NCBI GenBank assembly: GCA_029891385.1
Contig: JAIWQS010000236.1
Coordinates: 979,501 to 1,043,500 of the forward strand
DNA from: Erythroxylum novogranatense
Taxonomy: Eukaryota; Streptophyta; Magnoliopsida; Malpighiales; Erythroxylaceae
Length of the DNA stretch: 64,000 nucleotides
Reading direction: 5' to 3'
Below the pieces are notes generated by a model. That model was given only the letters and a program-made list of their open reading frames with translations, was not told the origin of the DNA and made no database searches. Below, in pieces: positions 12,201 through 24,823 of this stretch. Both the position numbers and the translations under genes were made by a program. The first letter of the stretch is position 1, and every line of letters starts with the position of its first letter.

Positions 12201-13330
12201 GGTAAAGGCGGCCGAATATGTGATTATAAATGACATTCAGTACAAGCGTTCTTATGACTGGCCGCTACTACATTGCTTGAATGAAGAGGAGGCAGAACGA
12301 GCAATGGCTGAAGTTCATGAAGGAATTTGCGGAAATCATTTAGGAGGCAGAATATTGGCTCATAGATTAATCAGACAGGGGTATTACTGGCCGACGATGA
12401 AGAAGGATTATTAAGGGAAAGTTAACTGATGCGAGGCCTGCCAGAAGAATAGCAATTTGTCTCACCAGCCGACCGAACAGCTGAAAATTGTGAGCCATCC
12501 CATTCCCTTTGCTTAATGGGGAATGGACATACTAGGTCCTTTTCCTCTTGGTCCGGGACAGGAGAAGTTTTTGACAGTGGCAGTCGAATACTTCACTAAA
12601 TGGGTAGAAGCGGAAGCGGTCGCCACCATCATCGAAAGAAAATTGAAAACTTTGACGAAAAATATCTCGAGCCATTTTGGGATGCCTATGGTTTTGGTTA
12701 CTGCATAATGGTCGACGCTTGATAACGACAAGTTCAAAGATTTATGTGAACGACTGAAGATAAGGCTCCAGTTGACTTCAGTCGCCCATCCTCAAAGTAA
12801 TGGTCTAGCGGAGAATACTAATAAGAAGATAATGAGTGCTCTCAAGAAGCGCTTAGATGGACGCAAGACTTGGGTGGACGAAGTAGATGAAGTGTTGTGG
12901 GCGTACGGAACAACTCCAAACGGGGTCACGGGTGAGATATCGTTCAGAATGACCTTCGGGGCAGAGGCCTTAGTCCCAGATAAGTGGTATCAGATAACCA
13001 ACGAGTTTTGAGTTACGAAGAACAAAGGAATGATGAAGCCTGCAAGGCAGAACTGGTACTTCTCAATGAAGATAGAGATAGGGCAGCCGCTCATTCAGAA
13101 GCCGTCAGACAAAAAATAACAAAGTTTTACAATAAAAGGGTAAGGCCGAGTGACATAAAGGTCGGTGGGTAAGTTTTACGAAAGGCCGAGGCGGCTGGAA
13201 AGCATCTTGGGAAGCTCGGTCAGACATGGGAAGGACCCTATCAAGTGATCAAACAAGCTGGACACGACTCTTACATCCTGCGCGATACGAACGGGAAGAT
13301 TCTACCGAGGCCCTGAAATTCTCAAAACCT
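12201..13330 (+). pseudogene. pol (INT): T integrase
   Basis: DDE integrase that inserts the cDNA. The HHCC zinc domain is present (HEGICGNH at about 12315; CEACQK at about 12430, with two stops around it). The core has MDILGPFP (first Asp, 12523), a DNDKF segment (second Asp region, 12722) after an in-frame stop, and LAENTNKK (Glu, 12808). A C-terminal GKLGQTWEGPYQV segment near 13210-13245 is the usual Gypsy integrase tail. No chromodomain is seen, as expected for Tat. Frame breaks occur near 12412, 12705, 13011 and 13170. Confidence 0.82.
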
Positions 13331-13560
13331 GAAGATGTTCTACCAATAGATAAGCTTTATTTTAGTTCACTTATTTCTTTGTTTATTATTGTTTATGCTC
13401 AGACACGCCGACTTGTGGGTACCTTTTTCCGACGACCGCCAATCAGGTTTTTAATGACCACGCCTTGTCATCGTCAATAAAAGGGTTTTAGATTTCTTGG
13501 CAAGAAAAATCTCACTAAATTGGGCAAGAGGAGAAAATTCTACCAACTGATCGTCGTCCA

Positions 13561-13890
13561 CATCGCTCGGTCAGGTTGCCAAGATAGGATCTTGGAATCA
13601 GGCGATGCCAAGAGCCAAAATCTTGGATCACTCGGCCTCTACACCGCTCGGTCAGGTTGCCAAGACAGGATCTTAGAACCAGGCGATGCCAAGAGCCAAA
13701 ATCTTGGATCGCTCGGCCTCTACACCACTCGGTAAGGTTACCAAAATAGGATCTTGGAACCAAAGCGATGCCAAGAGCCAAAATTCGATCGCCGACCTCT
13801 ACATCGCCGACCAGTTGCCAAGATAGATCTTGAAACCAAAGCGATGTCAAGAGCCAAAATCTTGGATCGCTTCGGCTTTACCATCGCCGA
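13561..13890 (+). repeat. Minisatellite of about 81-84 bp in the 3' UTR of T
   Basis: Four head-to-tail copies, each containing GGTTGCCAAGA.AGGATCTT, GGCGATGCCAAGAGCCAAAA and TCTTGGATCGCTCGGCCTCT. The later copies drift (GCCGACCAGTTGCC, AAAGCGATG). The array lies between the integrase stop and the antisense ORF. Tandem repeats in this part of Tat-type elements are known and have been proposed as seeds of plant satellites. Confidence 0.85.
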
Positions 13891-16505
13891 TTTAATTCCT
13901 CTTGTCTCGGTCGACCATGACTCTCTCAAACTCTATAACTGATCGACGAACATAGAATGCACTCGTTCACTACCTGCTATTTGAAAAGATCGTCCAATCT
14001 TAACACGAAAAATAAAGAAGGTAATGAGAAATAAAAGTAAGAATTTTATTTCCTTGAATTAATGTTTTGGTCACAAGCCCGACCAGATGAGCCTTGAAAA
14101 GGGGAAAATCATTTTGATCCTTCGGTGGGAGAGGAAGGGCCATCAACCGGATCGGCAGGAGAAGATGACGGAGAGACATCCTTTTCCTCATCTGAACTCA
14201 GGTCCAACATCTCATCCGACAAGACCTCTTTTTCTCTTTCAGCTATCTCTCTCATCTCCTTAAGTGAAAAGCCGAGCTCAGAGGGAAACATCGGCTCTGC
14301 ATAATCCTCGAAGGAAGGACCATTCGACCCGTCAGGGAGGCAAACGCTGTGCCAGCTCCTCAAGATGGAAAGAGCCAAGTCGCAAGAAAATTCCAGACAC
14401 TCCTCGTGTAAATATCGCTGCCTTGCTCCTTGACGGAGTCTTGCAGCTCCAGCAATTTCTTCTCGGCCTTCATTTTATCTGTCACTGCCTCATGATAGTC
14501 ATGGAGGGCTTTCGAACGGAGCTCCCCCTCCACTTTCGCCTTTGAAGTGGCATCGAGCACCTTTTTCCTTAGGCTCTCAATACGGAGTTGCAACACCCGA
14601 CATTCACTTTCTAGCTCACCCCTGGAAGCAATCATTCCACTCCTCTCCTCCTCCCTTAAGCGATTTGAGCTCTCAAAACGCCCTTCTGTTCCTCCAAAAC
14701 CCTCTTCTCCTCCTCCAGTGAAGAGAGTTGAGCTCGTAAGACGTCCTTCTCCTCCTTCACCTCTGCAAATTCAACTCTTAAAGCATTAACTTGCTCAAGA
14801 AGATAGTGAACCTCTCGGTCCATTGTTTGGTTTACTTCATCGAGCTGATCGAGACGCTGATGCATCGCAGAGGCGAACGCCAGATCCCTGGCACAACCAC
14901 ACGGACGAGACTAGCCATCGCCTCCTTGCTCAAAGATATCCAAAATTTCTCGTCCTCAGGAGGAACTGCCTTTTGGGCAATATGTAGAGTGACTTGATGT
15001 CCCTAATCGATGCAGTCTTGTCAAGACTGATCGTGGACACCCATTTACCACCGCTGGAGGCTCGCTCTTTCTCCTTGCCCTTATCTAATCGGACGCTGCT
15101 TCTTCCCCTTCCTCCGCCCCGGTGAGCGGGATGATCGATCAAGACTGAGTGGTCTTTTTTCTTTTAAATGGTGGCTCCATCTCTTCCTCCGAATTCGCTC
15201 AGTCCTCATTCACCGGTTGGGCTGACAACGACGCAAAAACGACAGGTCGGTTCTCAGTGAACAGAAGGGCCAGCAATGCTGTAGGCTGGTCCAACATCGT
15301 TGGCTGAGCGATGTCTTCGCTGGGCTCTACTTCCTTCCTTTGCTTCTTCACCTTCGAAGAAGATCTAGGCCCTTTGGGTTGCCTTTTGGATTTAGGGAGA
15401 CTGGAAGACCCAGCGAAATCTTTGACCTTTACCATGGCTGCACAATTATAGAAGCAGGTTAGAAATCGAAACTAGTACTTGTGAATACAGCAGATAGATA
15501 AACTACGAGGAGTTAACCAGGAGGGGCAGTTTCCTCTTTTAGCCCTCTAATTTGAGGAGGGGGATCAATTAAAAAGGCATCGGCTGATGCCCCTCCACGA
15601 TACCCCAGAACGAGGCGATCGAAAGAACACCGACCGAGTGCCTTGATCCTATCGATCACTTCTCATTCCTCCCTAGAAAGCTGTTGTAACACCCCACTCC
15701 AGCAAGACCGGAACCCGACATCGACGGTGATATCCAGGTCAGTGCCCCGCGAGGGTGGCGTGCTACATCACTCAGTATAAAACTCAGTAGAACATTTTTT
15801 TTCTTAAAGCCATTGATTCCACGTTAGCGCGGCAAAAACAGTAAGTAACTAACACCCATGTTCATAATAAACCAGTTTCAGTTATTACAGTCATCCAATA
15901 CAGTTTACAATCAGTCAATATGTAAAACAGTACAACCACAATGGGCTCGTTATAAATACAAAGCATTATTGCACAATGATTGCGGAATACAATTCGATAA
16001 GACACTAATGCGTATATCGAATCGATCCCGACCTCTATCCTTCACTTGCTTACAGAGACATACTCCGTGTCAAACGGGTATTCTTCAAGACCTGAAAATA
16101 GATGCAAATTTTTGGGTGAGTTTTATGAACTCGGTGAGTGACCATCATCGATGGTTCACCCAATCCCATAACATATAACACATACTTTCATTTCCATTAA
16201 GTCACATTCCATATTCCCTTTCACACCTCACATTCACATATAGTTTCATATTTTCATTATGTTGAGACAATGTCATATTCAATATAATCAATCGATCATT
16301 CAATCAAATTTATCATTCCCATTCAACACAATGTCACATTCCCATTCAATACTGTTGTCATAGCCTCATTCAATACAAGTAATTCAACCATTCTCATTCC
16401 ATACAATCAAATCAATCATGTTATTCATATGTGCATGAGACCCACTTTCCATTTAACTACTTTGTTTTGATCGAGTGTCTAAATTGTCCCGTACCCATGG
16501 ATATC

Positions 16506-16618
16506 GGGCTCATTGAAACTATCCCATATAGGGCTCATTGTAAACTGTCCCATAAAGGGCTCATTATAAACTGTCCCATAAAGGGCTCATTGTAAACTGT
16601 CCCATAAAGGGCTCATTG
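16506..16618. repeat. 26-bp tandem repeat in S1
   Basis: About 4.4 copies of GGGCTCATTGTAAACTGTCC + CATAAA; the first copy is diverged (CATTGAAACTATCCCATATA) and the last is cut off. No unique spacers, so it is not a CRISPR-like array. Confidence 0.85.
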
Positions 16619-17502
16619 TCGTTGAGCCTGAGGCTCTGAGTCAGTATCTGAGCACGAAGCTCTTTTCACTCATTGTTGACTACTCCGGTCACAACTCTCA
16701 TTAACTTTCATATATTCATGCAGTGGAATGTCTTATGCATATTTGCATACGCTCAATCAATCTCGGACGTAGTTTGGCATTCGACATCAATTAAGAAGTC
16801 ACATTTCATTTATGTGCAATTATGCATGCAAGACATTTTAACAATCTCAATATATACACTTAGGTCATCCCATTCACATCCAAGGAACACTTCAATAACG
16901 CAGTTTCAATACATATCAATCACCGACCTTCCGTCCAGGAACCCATATTTAATCACAATCAATAAAATAAACCAATACACATTCAACATATAACAAAAGC
17001 AAATAACCAATAAATAAGACCATCTAGGTTCACTCACAAGACGCTCAGATTTGCATTGGTTTCCAATTTCGAGAACGCGATCTCGTGACTACCAATTTAT
17101 GCCATATGCACATTAATCACTTTGCATAAAAATTCCCATTTACGCACAAATATAGAATAAGGACAATGCATGTTCATGATATTCCGCCCTAATCCCATTT
17201 TGTTCCATCAGAAAAATTCGCCTAAAATTAAAATCTAATGGCGCTAATCGGCGCAATTAGGACCTCTATAGATCCCCAATTAAATAAAACAAAGGACGAG
17301 AAAACAATAAACCGGACCCACGTAAATTTTCCGCTCCAAAATTCCCAATTTCCCATGAAATGAAATTCAATGTTTCACTTAATCGATGCCTCAAGAATCA
17401 GGTCAATCGGATGTCGGATGGAAAAGTTATGAGCAAAAGAATCACCAAATACCAAATAATCAAATAATAATAAAAACAATATATACATATTGCAACTGCC
17501 TC

Positions 17503-17572
17503 GCGGGGGCGAGACGTCGCCCTCGCAAGGCCGACTCATTTGGCCTCGTCGCGAGGGCGAGGCGTCGCCCTC
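17503..17572. repeat. GC-rich palindrome pair in S1
   Basis: Two neighbouring inverted repeats in an otherwise AT-rich LTR: GCGGGGGCGA-gacg-TCGCCCTCGC (17503-17526) and GAGGGCGA-ggcg-TCGCCCTC (17553-17572). Each could form a hairpin with a four-base loop. Confidence 0.8.
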
Positions 17573-20445
17573 ATGATCGGTTGACTACCTCGCCATGAGG
17601 TTCCTCTACTTCCTTGCCCTTTTCCCTGTTTTCAATCCAAATTTTCAGCAACCATAATTCTTAGAACACAATTCAGAAAAATGCAAACCATAGCTTGTTG
17701 GAAAGATCATGAAACCCTCTACAATTCTCAAGAAGACCATAAAAATCAATTTCACCCCTAAGGGTGTCAAAAATCCAATCAAACCTACTGCCTACGTAAA
17801 ACCTATTAAAACAGGGAAGTACATTGCAAATTCAATAACTCTCTGATTCTTCAGTCAATAATTACACAATAAATAAGGCAGTAAGATCACAATGTTATCT
17901 ACAACTTTCATGTATAACCCAAAAGCAAATTCACTTGCTAACTAGGTCAAACAATTCCACAAAGAATCTGTCCACTGAAATCAACCAATCTAGACCGTAA
18001 TTTTCCAAACAACATATCTCTTAGTAAAAATGTCACAAAATTCACTACCATATATCCCTGAAAAGATAAGATCTCAAAATTCAATTTTAATGAAGAACTC
18101 AAAATCCAATTCAATTTCTAACAATTTCAAAACTGTTATGCAATTTACTGCCATGATCAGCAATTCATAACCTAATGCAGGTTCAATGTTTGCAAAATCA
18201 TAACTCCCAAATCTGGCCTTTAAAAATTACATGCCATATATCATCTTCAAGATAATTTCTTCCTCTACAGCTTTGCAGAAGATCACTCACACCAATTCAG
18301 TTCACATAAATTGCTAAAATTGCTTCCAATCCGCAAGCTCACAAACTCAACACTTAGGCTAGGTTTCATCAACATGCTCAAAACCAGTCAATAGTAATCA
18401 GTTCATATATCCCAATATACATCTCGAAAAATAGAAAAATCAGTGGGAATGGAGAGCTAACTTAATATGCTTCAACTTTCGTGAAGACCATTTTCCCTAA
18501 TTCCATATCAATTAATTTAGAAGAATCATCAAAACACTTAGGTCATTGGTGGGATCTCGTTCACCTAAGTTAAAACAGTAACTTTCAAGCCAGATTTCAC
18601 CCTCTTAGAGTTACAATTAGACAATACCTATTTCACACAAAAATGTAGCCAACAACCCAAAGTTTAATTGGGCACAAACCTCGACTCATTTTCATAACCA
18701 CACAATGAGTTATGCTCAAAACAGTATAGTAGGGCAAAAACTCAATTTTCCAGCTTTGGTACTAAACTTAGCTTCTATCATTTCCAATGCCAATAACACA
18801 ACACTAAGCATCCAAATGAACACAAAATCACTCCCTACAACATTCCTACATTCACTAGGGCTAATAGTCACAATTGACAACATTAAACTCTTAAGTTATT
18901 TGCAAGATTAGTCATCAATATTCAATCCAAATGTAAGCTAAACATTCATTCAATCCTACTACTTCATCAAGCCATACATAACATACCCTTATACCCAACA
19001 ATTCCACCTATAATTTTCATCAAAGTCATGCAACAATAAGCATAATAAGTACACCATAAGTCCCATTGAATGCATCTAACCACTAAGGCATTAAATTCAT
19101 AATCAAAGCATAAGTAAAGCTTAACTTAAGAACTTACCTAATCAAGCCTTTTTCTACCTTCAACTCATTACTTACTACTCCAACTTCTCACTTTCTAAAC
19201 CTTACACAAGGAGTTTATTATCGTGAAAAGAAAGTGGTTTGATTGCATGAAGAAAAGCCTTTAAGTTTGGAGGAAGTAGAACTTAAAGAGAAGAAATCGA
19301 TGGAGGCATCCAAAGGAGGAGGTTTCATGGAGGAGAACACCAACAAGCTAGCTTCCACCTTTATTTATTCAAGAAGTTGCCGACTTACAAGGATGGGAAT
19401 AAGACAAAATGGTAGGACACTTGGCAAGGTAAGTAAGAAAAAGACAAATTAGAGATAAAAACAAAAACTTGTAATAGGATTTAGCAACCCTAATAAAATC
19501 TGACCCATTCAAGTCCAATGACCCTAATTACAATCCCAAAATAATGTATCCACTAGTGTTGTGCCATTAGATAAAAATTTTCGATACCGAAAATCAATCG
19601 GTTCGTCACTTGGCGATTTTTTTCGGTCCGGGAATTTTCTCCGGAAAATTCCAGAAAAATTCCTATAATTCCAGTAAAATAGAAAACAATTTATGGCGCA
19701 CTCAGAATAATTTTTCAAACCCATTAACCACGTTAATCCCAATAAAATTGTCTTAGGCACGCAAACCGGAAATGTCATATATGCATGTACAGTTATTTCA
19801 TGTGCACAGATTTCACTGATCACTAGTGCCAGTATGCATGGACAATACAAATAAATCCCTACCAATCTCTTCCTATGTCAATTTACTATTTTACCCTTCC
19901 TGTCGGGGGTGGGATGTTATAGCTGTAGATCGGCAATATCAATCCATTACTCGGACAAGGGATACCTCCACGGCTGGGATTCAAAGGTGGATCCTGGGGG
20001 CCTCACAAATAAGTACTTCGTCTTCCACGCTTTGATTGATCCTGTTGTTCCAGCAGGACGATACCTCGCATCCTATCTATCGAGATGAGGATCCCCTACC
20101 AACGCTGACCTTTAGTTCATTCTTAAAATGACGCAGACACCGATCGATGGTGGACACCAAATAATGGCACAAAGAAAGCCGCACCGTTGATGAACCTCAA
20201 CCATTTGGGGAATCGCTCTACCTAATTGGTAGGCGCGCCATACCTCATCGATGATCGGGGCGTATGGAAGCTTCATACCAGCCTAGGTTATTAAGACGAA
20301 GGGATATTATTCTTAATAATCGACCGGTTTAGCTCCCTTTCGGTCATCGTCGAAGGGTCGCTCGGTGACTTTTCAACAATTTGCCCATCCTTCCGGTCAC
20401 TCGCTCCGATTTCCTCATTCCCCTTACTCCAGATACTATTAATCT

Positions 20446-21595
20446 TTATGAAAAATGGGATAGATCTAATCACCTCTCCGTGATGTTCATAAAGACCAAA
20501 ATATGTGCTGGTATTCGTAATTCTGTCGAATAATATAATAAAGTCAAGGATCTATTGAAGGTCATTGATAAACAATTAGCTACATCTGATAAGGCCCTTG
20601 CCAACACCTTGATTATTCAGTTGTCATCTATGATATTCACCGAGATAAAGGATGTACATGATCATATCATGCGTATGAGGGACATATCGGCTTAGTTGAA
20701 AGCCTTGGAGGTTACCATATCGGAATCTTTCTTGGTACATTACATTCTATGCACTCTACCTCAACAATACAATCCTTTCAAAATTTCTTATAACATACAT
20801 AAGGACAAGTGGTCAATCAATGAACTATTGACCGTGCGTGTACAAGAAGAAGAAAAGTTGTTAATGGAAGAGGGTGAAAGGATGAATTTGACTGTTTCAA
20901 GAAAGAAAAAGTAGGATGATGCAAAAAATAAGGGAAAAGGCAAAATTCCTCCTCACTTTGATATAAAAAAAACCACAAAAGTGTTTCTTCTGCAAGAAGA
21001 AGCAACATATGAAGAAAGACTGTGCTAAGTTTAAGGACTGGCTTGAAAAGAAAGATACTCCATTTTCATTTGTTTGTTATGAATCTAATATGGTCAATGT
21101 TAATCATAACACATGGTGGATTGATTTTGGTTCTTCAAACCATGTTTCAAATACATTATAGGATATGCAAAACCTAAGGAAGCTAGTGGGAAGTGAATAA
21201 TACATCTATTTAGGAAGTAAGACGAGTTCACATGTAGAAGCCATTAGCACTTACAGTTTAGTTTTACATAGTGGTCTTATTTATGTTTGGAAAAGACCTT
21301 TTATGTTCCAAATTTCTCTAAAAATTTGATTTATGTATCAAGACTTGTACCTTTAGGTTTTTCCTTTTAAATTTTCAGATTCTGGTTTCAGTTTACGTAA
21401 TAGATCTGAAGTTATTGGTTATGGTACATTATTTAATGGTCTTTATTCCATTTAGTTACAAAATGATGATACTTATAATTCTATGCATGTCATTGCTTGA
21501 TTAAAATGATGTGTTGTGAATGAGGAATCCTTTATGTTATGACACCGTAGATTAGGACATATCTCTATTGAGAGAATTAAAAGATTGGTAAATGA
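20446..21595 (+). pseudogene. gag-pol: Copia B, 5' fragment: gag, protease, GAG-pre-integrase
   Basis: The Ty1/Copia Gag core begins abruptly at about 20447 (KWDRSNHLSVMFIKTKICAG), so the LTR and Gag N-terminus are missing. It runs through LVHYILCTLPQQYNPFK (20727-20777) and a CCHC nucleocapsid knuckle CFFCKKKQHMKKDC (about 20985-21026). The protease active site is degenerate: WWIDFGSSNHVSN at about 21115, where DSGA/DTGA is usual. LRHRRLGHISIERIKRL-type GAG-pre-integrase sequence ends at 21590. There are several stops. Element A is inserted here, with target duplication AATGA at 21591-21595; the same frame resumes at 31431. Confidence 0.8.
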
Positions 21596-23514
21596 TGTAG
21601 GTGTAAGTCGACTTGTATTGAGATGTAAGTCGACTTATACTAGTTCGGTACTAATAAGTCGACTTGTATACCCGTGTAAGTCAACTTATGCGTGTACATT
21701 ACCGTGAGATTGTTAGAGTAGTGCCCTAAAGGCAATCCCCTTTAGCGCTTTTTGTTCATAGTCATGTACAAACTTTATGAAGAAATAAAGAAAGGCATGT
21801 TTCATTTATTTGATGTTCTTTATGAATTGATATTGATCTTTAATCAAATTAATGAAGTCCATGATATATGACATAGCATGAAGGAAATTATGATGTGATC
21901 ATAATTCTGAGATTCCTATCATGTGCAATTATGTCAAGATCTAAATTCTCCTAGTCATAGGATTAATGAGACCGACATCATTAATCGGATTGGACTAACA
22001 TATGTTATACTCCTTGATTGGATCAAGCAAAGGATCTCAAACCGTAAATATGGGATATTTAGAGTTGACATGTGGATGCTTACTAGCGGTAGTAAGTACA
22101 TTGGATGACCCGCCATGAGATCATCACATGGATGTCCTATTCTAATGTCGGTGATAATCTCATCATAGCAATGGTGCAAGTATCCTTAGACTTGAGGTAC
22201 TCAAGGATATCTTGGATATTGATTACGTGCTTTGACTCCATTCCTTGTTGCCTTTCGGAGGTTACCATAGGGTGGTGCTTGGGTGCACTTGAGGTATTCA
22301 AGGTAATTGAGTAGCCAATAAAGGATTCATCACTACGTGATAGCGGAAGAAATACCGCCTCTTGTCGGGATCATTACTTTAAGTCTTTGGTCGGAGATAA
22401 TTATGTCATGAAGAGGGTCTTCATGGACATATAAAGTAATGAGTCCTAAGACAGAACCGATATCACTGGGCTAGACTTAGTCTAGTAAGAGTTGACACTT
22501 TATCCATACTCATAACCAAGTGGGGTATAGAATGTTGAAAGGACGAATTGCACAAGAATTGTCATGGAAGGGTTCGTGATCCGTGCGTGATGAATTCATC
22601 AAACCAATTACTTTCCGGTCAATTGGGGTCATGTGTTCCAGACGCCGCCATGACTTTTCAGATTAAGTGTTAATCTAAGTGGCCAACATAACCGGAACCT
22701 AAAGGGTCACACGATAAGAGTGTTTCAGAGAATCAGAAATAATATTGGATGAGTTCCAATTATGGAGAGCATTAGATTAAATGGATCCCGATGAGATCAA
22801 GATATGTCCGATGAGATCGCGACATCGATATTCTTGAAAAAGGTTTTCGAGGTTTATCCCATACCAGACCCAGTAGACCGAACCGGTGTGTGACTGGACC
22901 ACTTCAGTAATATATATACATATATATATATATATGATTAATTAATTAAATAAATAATTAATTTATATATATATATGCTTGTCACGTGGGATGGAGGAGA
23001 AGATGGAAGAAACTTCCATTAGGTTGCTTAGTCATCAAAGCATTAAATGGCTAAATGACAAAACCAAGAAGATAAAAAGAAGATGATGCTCGTAGATGAT
23101 GGAGAGAGGTTTAAAAACAAGTTTTAAACCTAAGTAAAAGAGAGCTTGTTCGTGGGTTGAGAAAAGAAGATAGAAAAGTGTTTTTCAAAGGTTCTTTTAC
23201 TCTTCTCCAACGTTCTCTTCATCATCTCCAAGCTTCATCCTCCTTCCTTCTCCATCGATTTTCTAAGCTCTCCAGGACAAAGGTAGGGTCTAGCAGTCTT
23301 TACTTTGTTCTAGCTATTTCCGGGTCAAAAGGGTTTGTCCTGGTTAGATTTTCTGATCTCTGCGTGGATACCTTTAGAGATAGTCTCTATTGGCTATTCA
23401 GGTTTGAGTCTTCATACCGACACATAGATCCTGGCCTTCGGGAAGGTCCCGGCTACAAAAATTTTTGTTTTCCGCACCTGGTACATGTGATGTACCTCTC
23501 GGGATTTTCCTACA
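21596..23514 (+). repeat. 5' LTR of element A
   Basis: 1,919 bp, TGTAGGTGTAAGTC... to ...GGGATTTTCCTACA. It matches the 3' LTR (29492-31430) along its whole length, with scattered small differences. It includes palindromic AAGTCGACTT words near the start, a TA-repeat (about 22910-22935) and a purine-rich leader-like segment near 23150. The 178-codon ORF at 23157-23693 spans the LTR/leader border and is not a credible gene. Confidence 0.92.
21605..21690. repeat. Cluster of AAGTCGACTT palindromes in the LTR of A
   Basis: Perfect 10-bp palindromes at 21605-21614, 21627-21636 and 21656-21665, with a mutated one (AAGTCAACTT) near 21680. They are spaced about 20-30 bases apart at the very start of U3. 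The 3' LTR has the same cluster (29501-29585). Confidence 0.9.
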
Positions 23515-23515
23515 G

Positions 23516-23528
23516 TGGTATCAGAGCC
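23516..23528 (+). promoter_or_regulatory. Primer-binding site of A (initiator tRNA-Met)
   Basis: TGGTATCAGAGCC starts two bases after the 5' LTR. This is the standard complement of the 3' end of plant initiator tRNA-Met, which primes minus-strand cDNA synthesis. Confidence 0.93.
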
Positions 23529-24639
23529 ACTTGTGTCGTGTATGAAGCTAAAACCCTAGCTAGGTCGGACTTCCTATTTGAATTTGACGTTGATGCATAT
23601 ATGCTGTCCAAATTTCGAATTATTATAGGGATATGTTTTTCGAAAATTTTCTGCCCAGAATTGTTTATAACATGTTATAGAATATGTCTGTGAAAGATGA
23701 AAATTTATCAATTTGATTTGATATAGTTTTGCTATTTTATTCCCTAAGGTTCTAGATGCTGTTTTGTGACACATTCTGTGAACAAGCATGTGTATAAATT
23801 CGAAAATAAATTCTAGAAATTTTTTTTTTCGGATTGACCTTCACCAACATGTCCCTAAGATGTTTGTGAATGTCTATGTGGATGGAAAAGTGGTTTCAAG
23901 GTGATTTGCTATTTATTCACGAATTTATTCTATGCTGTTGGGAATATCTGTGTTGATGAACACAGGTTTTGAATCGGTTTTGTTGCTTAGGTTGACTTAG
24001 TTTTTGATGGCTATAAATCCTGCAAACATTCATGAGGCATGTTCTGAACATTTAGTAACCTGTGTAATTTTCTCAGAATTTATTGAAATTTTTTCTATGA
24101 TTATTTCGAGCAATGTGTAGTACTTGACAGTTTTGTGAAAATTGCTGGGACTGTTTTGCTTGACATAATTGAATGTGTATTTTTCAGTTCCAATGCCTTG
24201 GACCATTTTTAATGTGATTGAAAATGAGTTATCTTGATTTAGTATGCTTGTCAAACTGAATTGCTTGAAGTTGGTTTTCCAAGAATTTTCGGATGCCGAA
24301 TAGGTCACATTAGCGTCTCGTTAGTGTATTTCATTATCTTGCTTGTTTTGGCCTTCATAATTTTTTGTGACTTGTGCCGAAGTAATTTGATAACGTATGG
24401 ACTAACTAGAGACGCTTAGGGTGATAATTTGGTGTTTCCTAAATTGTTTGGATATTTATGAGTAATGACTCATTTTCAAGCTTTTCTTGTATGGTTTGAC
24501 TGTATATGGCAATCATGTAACAATGAAGTGTTCATTGGTACATCAAATTAATAGATATTACCTTAAGTATGTTGGTATTGTGAATTGGGACTACACGGAT
24601 TGAGAAATTAGCCGATTAGATAGCAATTTCGCTTGGATA

Positions 24640-24823
24640 AGTCGACTTACACAATGTACAAGTTGACTTGTCTGCATGCTGCACTATAGACGATAAGTCG
24701 CACTTGCACAATGGTACAAGTCGACTTGTTTCAGCATTACAAGTACAAGTCGACTTACACATGCATAAGTCGACTTACACAGAGGCATAAGTCGATTTAT
24801 ACATACACAAGTCGACTTATAAC
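24640..24823. repeat. Second AAGTCGACTT palindrome cluster, in the leader of A
   Basis: At least four perfect AAGTCGACTT words plus near copies (AAGTTGACTT, AAGTCGCACTT, AAGTCGATTT), each followed by ACACA/GTTT/ACACATGC spacers of about 10-20 bases. The same word recurs at the start of both LTRs of this element. Confidence 0.88.

Larger units (their letters stand above)
15685..19921 (-). mobile_element. S1: solo LTR of a Gypsy-type element
   Basis: Starts TGTAACACCCC, ends GGGGTGGGATGTTATA, and is flanked by the perfect 5-bp duplication GCTGT (15680-15684 and 19922-19926). At 4,237 bp it holds no pol domain, so it is read as a solo LTR left by recombination. Minus orientation is chosen because the minus-strand end (GGGTTCCGG...GGGGTGTTACA) resembles the 3' end of Tekay-type LTRs. 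It interrupts T's antisense ORF, whose frame resumes after it. Contents noted separately: a 26-bp tandem repeat and a GC-rich palindrome pair. Short ORFs inside (for example 18705-18911) are not credible genes. Confidence 0.8.
7581..20446 (+). mobile_element. Element T: Ty3/Gypsy retrotransposon, Tat type, truncated at both ends
   Basis: Domain order on the + strand is gag, protease, RT, RNase H, second RNase H, integrase, minisatellite and then an antisense ORF on the minus strand. The second RNase H after the original one and an antisense additional ORF between integrase and 3' LTR are known hallmarks of the Tat clade of plant Ty3/Gypsy elements. The body is split by solo LTR S1 (15685-19921). 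The 5' LTR is largely missing, lost against a TTA microsatellite. The 3' end is cut at about 20446 by Copia B, so no 3' LTR is seen. All coding frames carry stops or frameshifts. The element is defective and, given the nested insertions, one of the oldest layers here. Confidence 0.85.
14109..20446 (-). pseudogene. Antisense additional ORF of T (coiled-coil protein), split by S1 and one intron
   Basis: Minus-strand ORF lying opposite to gag-pol. Reading 5' to 3': 20446-19927, then (after solo LTR S1) 15684-15518, an 80-bp intron 15517-15438 (GTTAAC...TGTGCAG) and 15437-14109. The first part has WKTKYLFVRPPG; after S1 the same frame continues (VIDRIKALG, DRLVLGYRGG, DPPPQIRG), and across the intron into PPA-MVKVKDFAG. 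A basic, P/K-rich stretch follows. Long coiled coils lie at about 14865-14656 and 14635-14390 (SLEEEKRVLEEQKGVLRAQI, LRIESLRKK). The tail is acidic, S/P-rich, ending LSSDEEKD...SPTEGSK. There are several frameshifts and one TGA near 15664. Function unknown; antisense ORFs of this kind are a known trait of Tat elements. Confidence 0.7.

Noticed and set aside
14264..14789. Plus-strand ORFs of 80-93 codons
   Set aside because: They are shadows of the minus-strand coiled-coil ORF of T, whose composition and continuity are much better.
16506..16618. Possible CRISPR-like array
   Set aside because: Copies are directly adjacent with no unique spacers; it is an ordinary tandem repeat in a plant LTR.
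23157..23693. 178-codon ORF at the LTR/leader border of A
   Set aside because: It reads through the LTR end and primer-binding site, repeats only partly in the 3' LTR (31073-31435), and has no domain.
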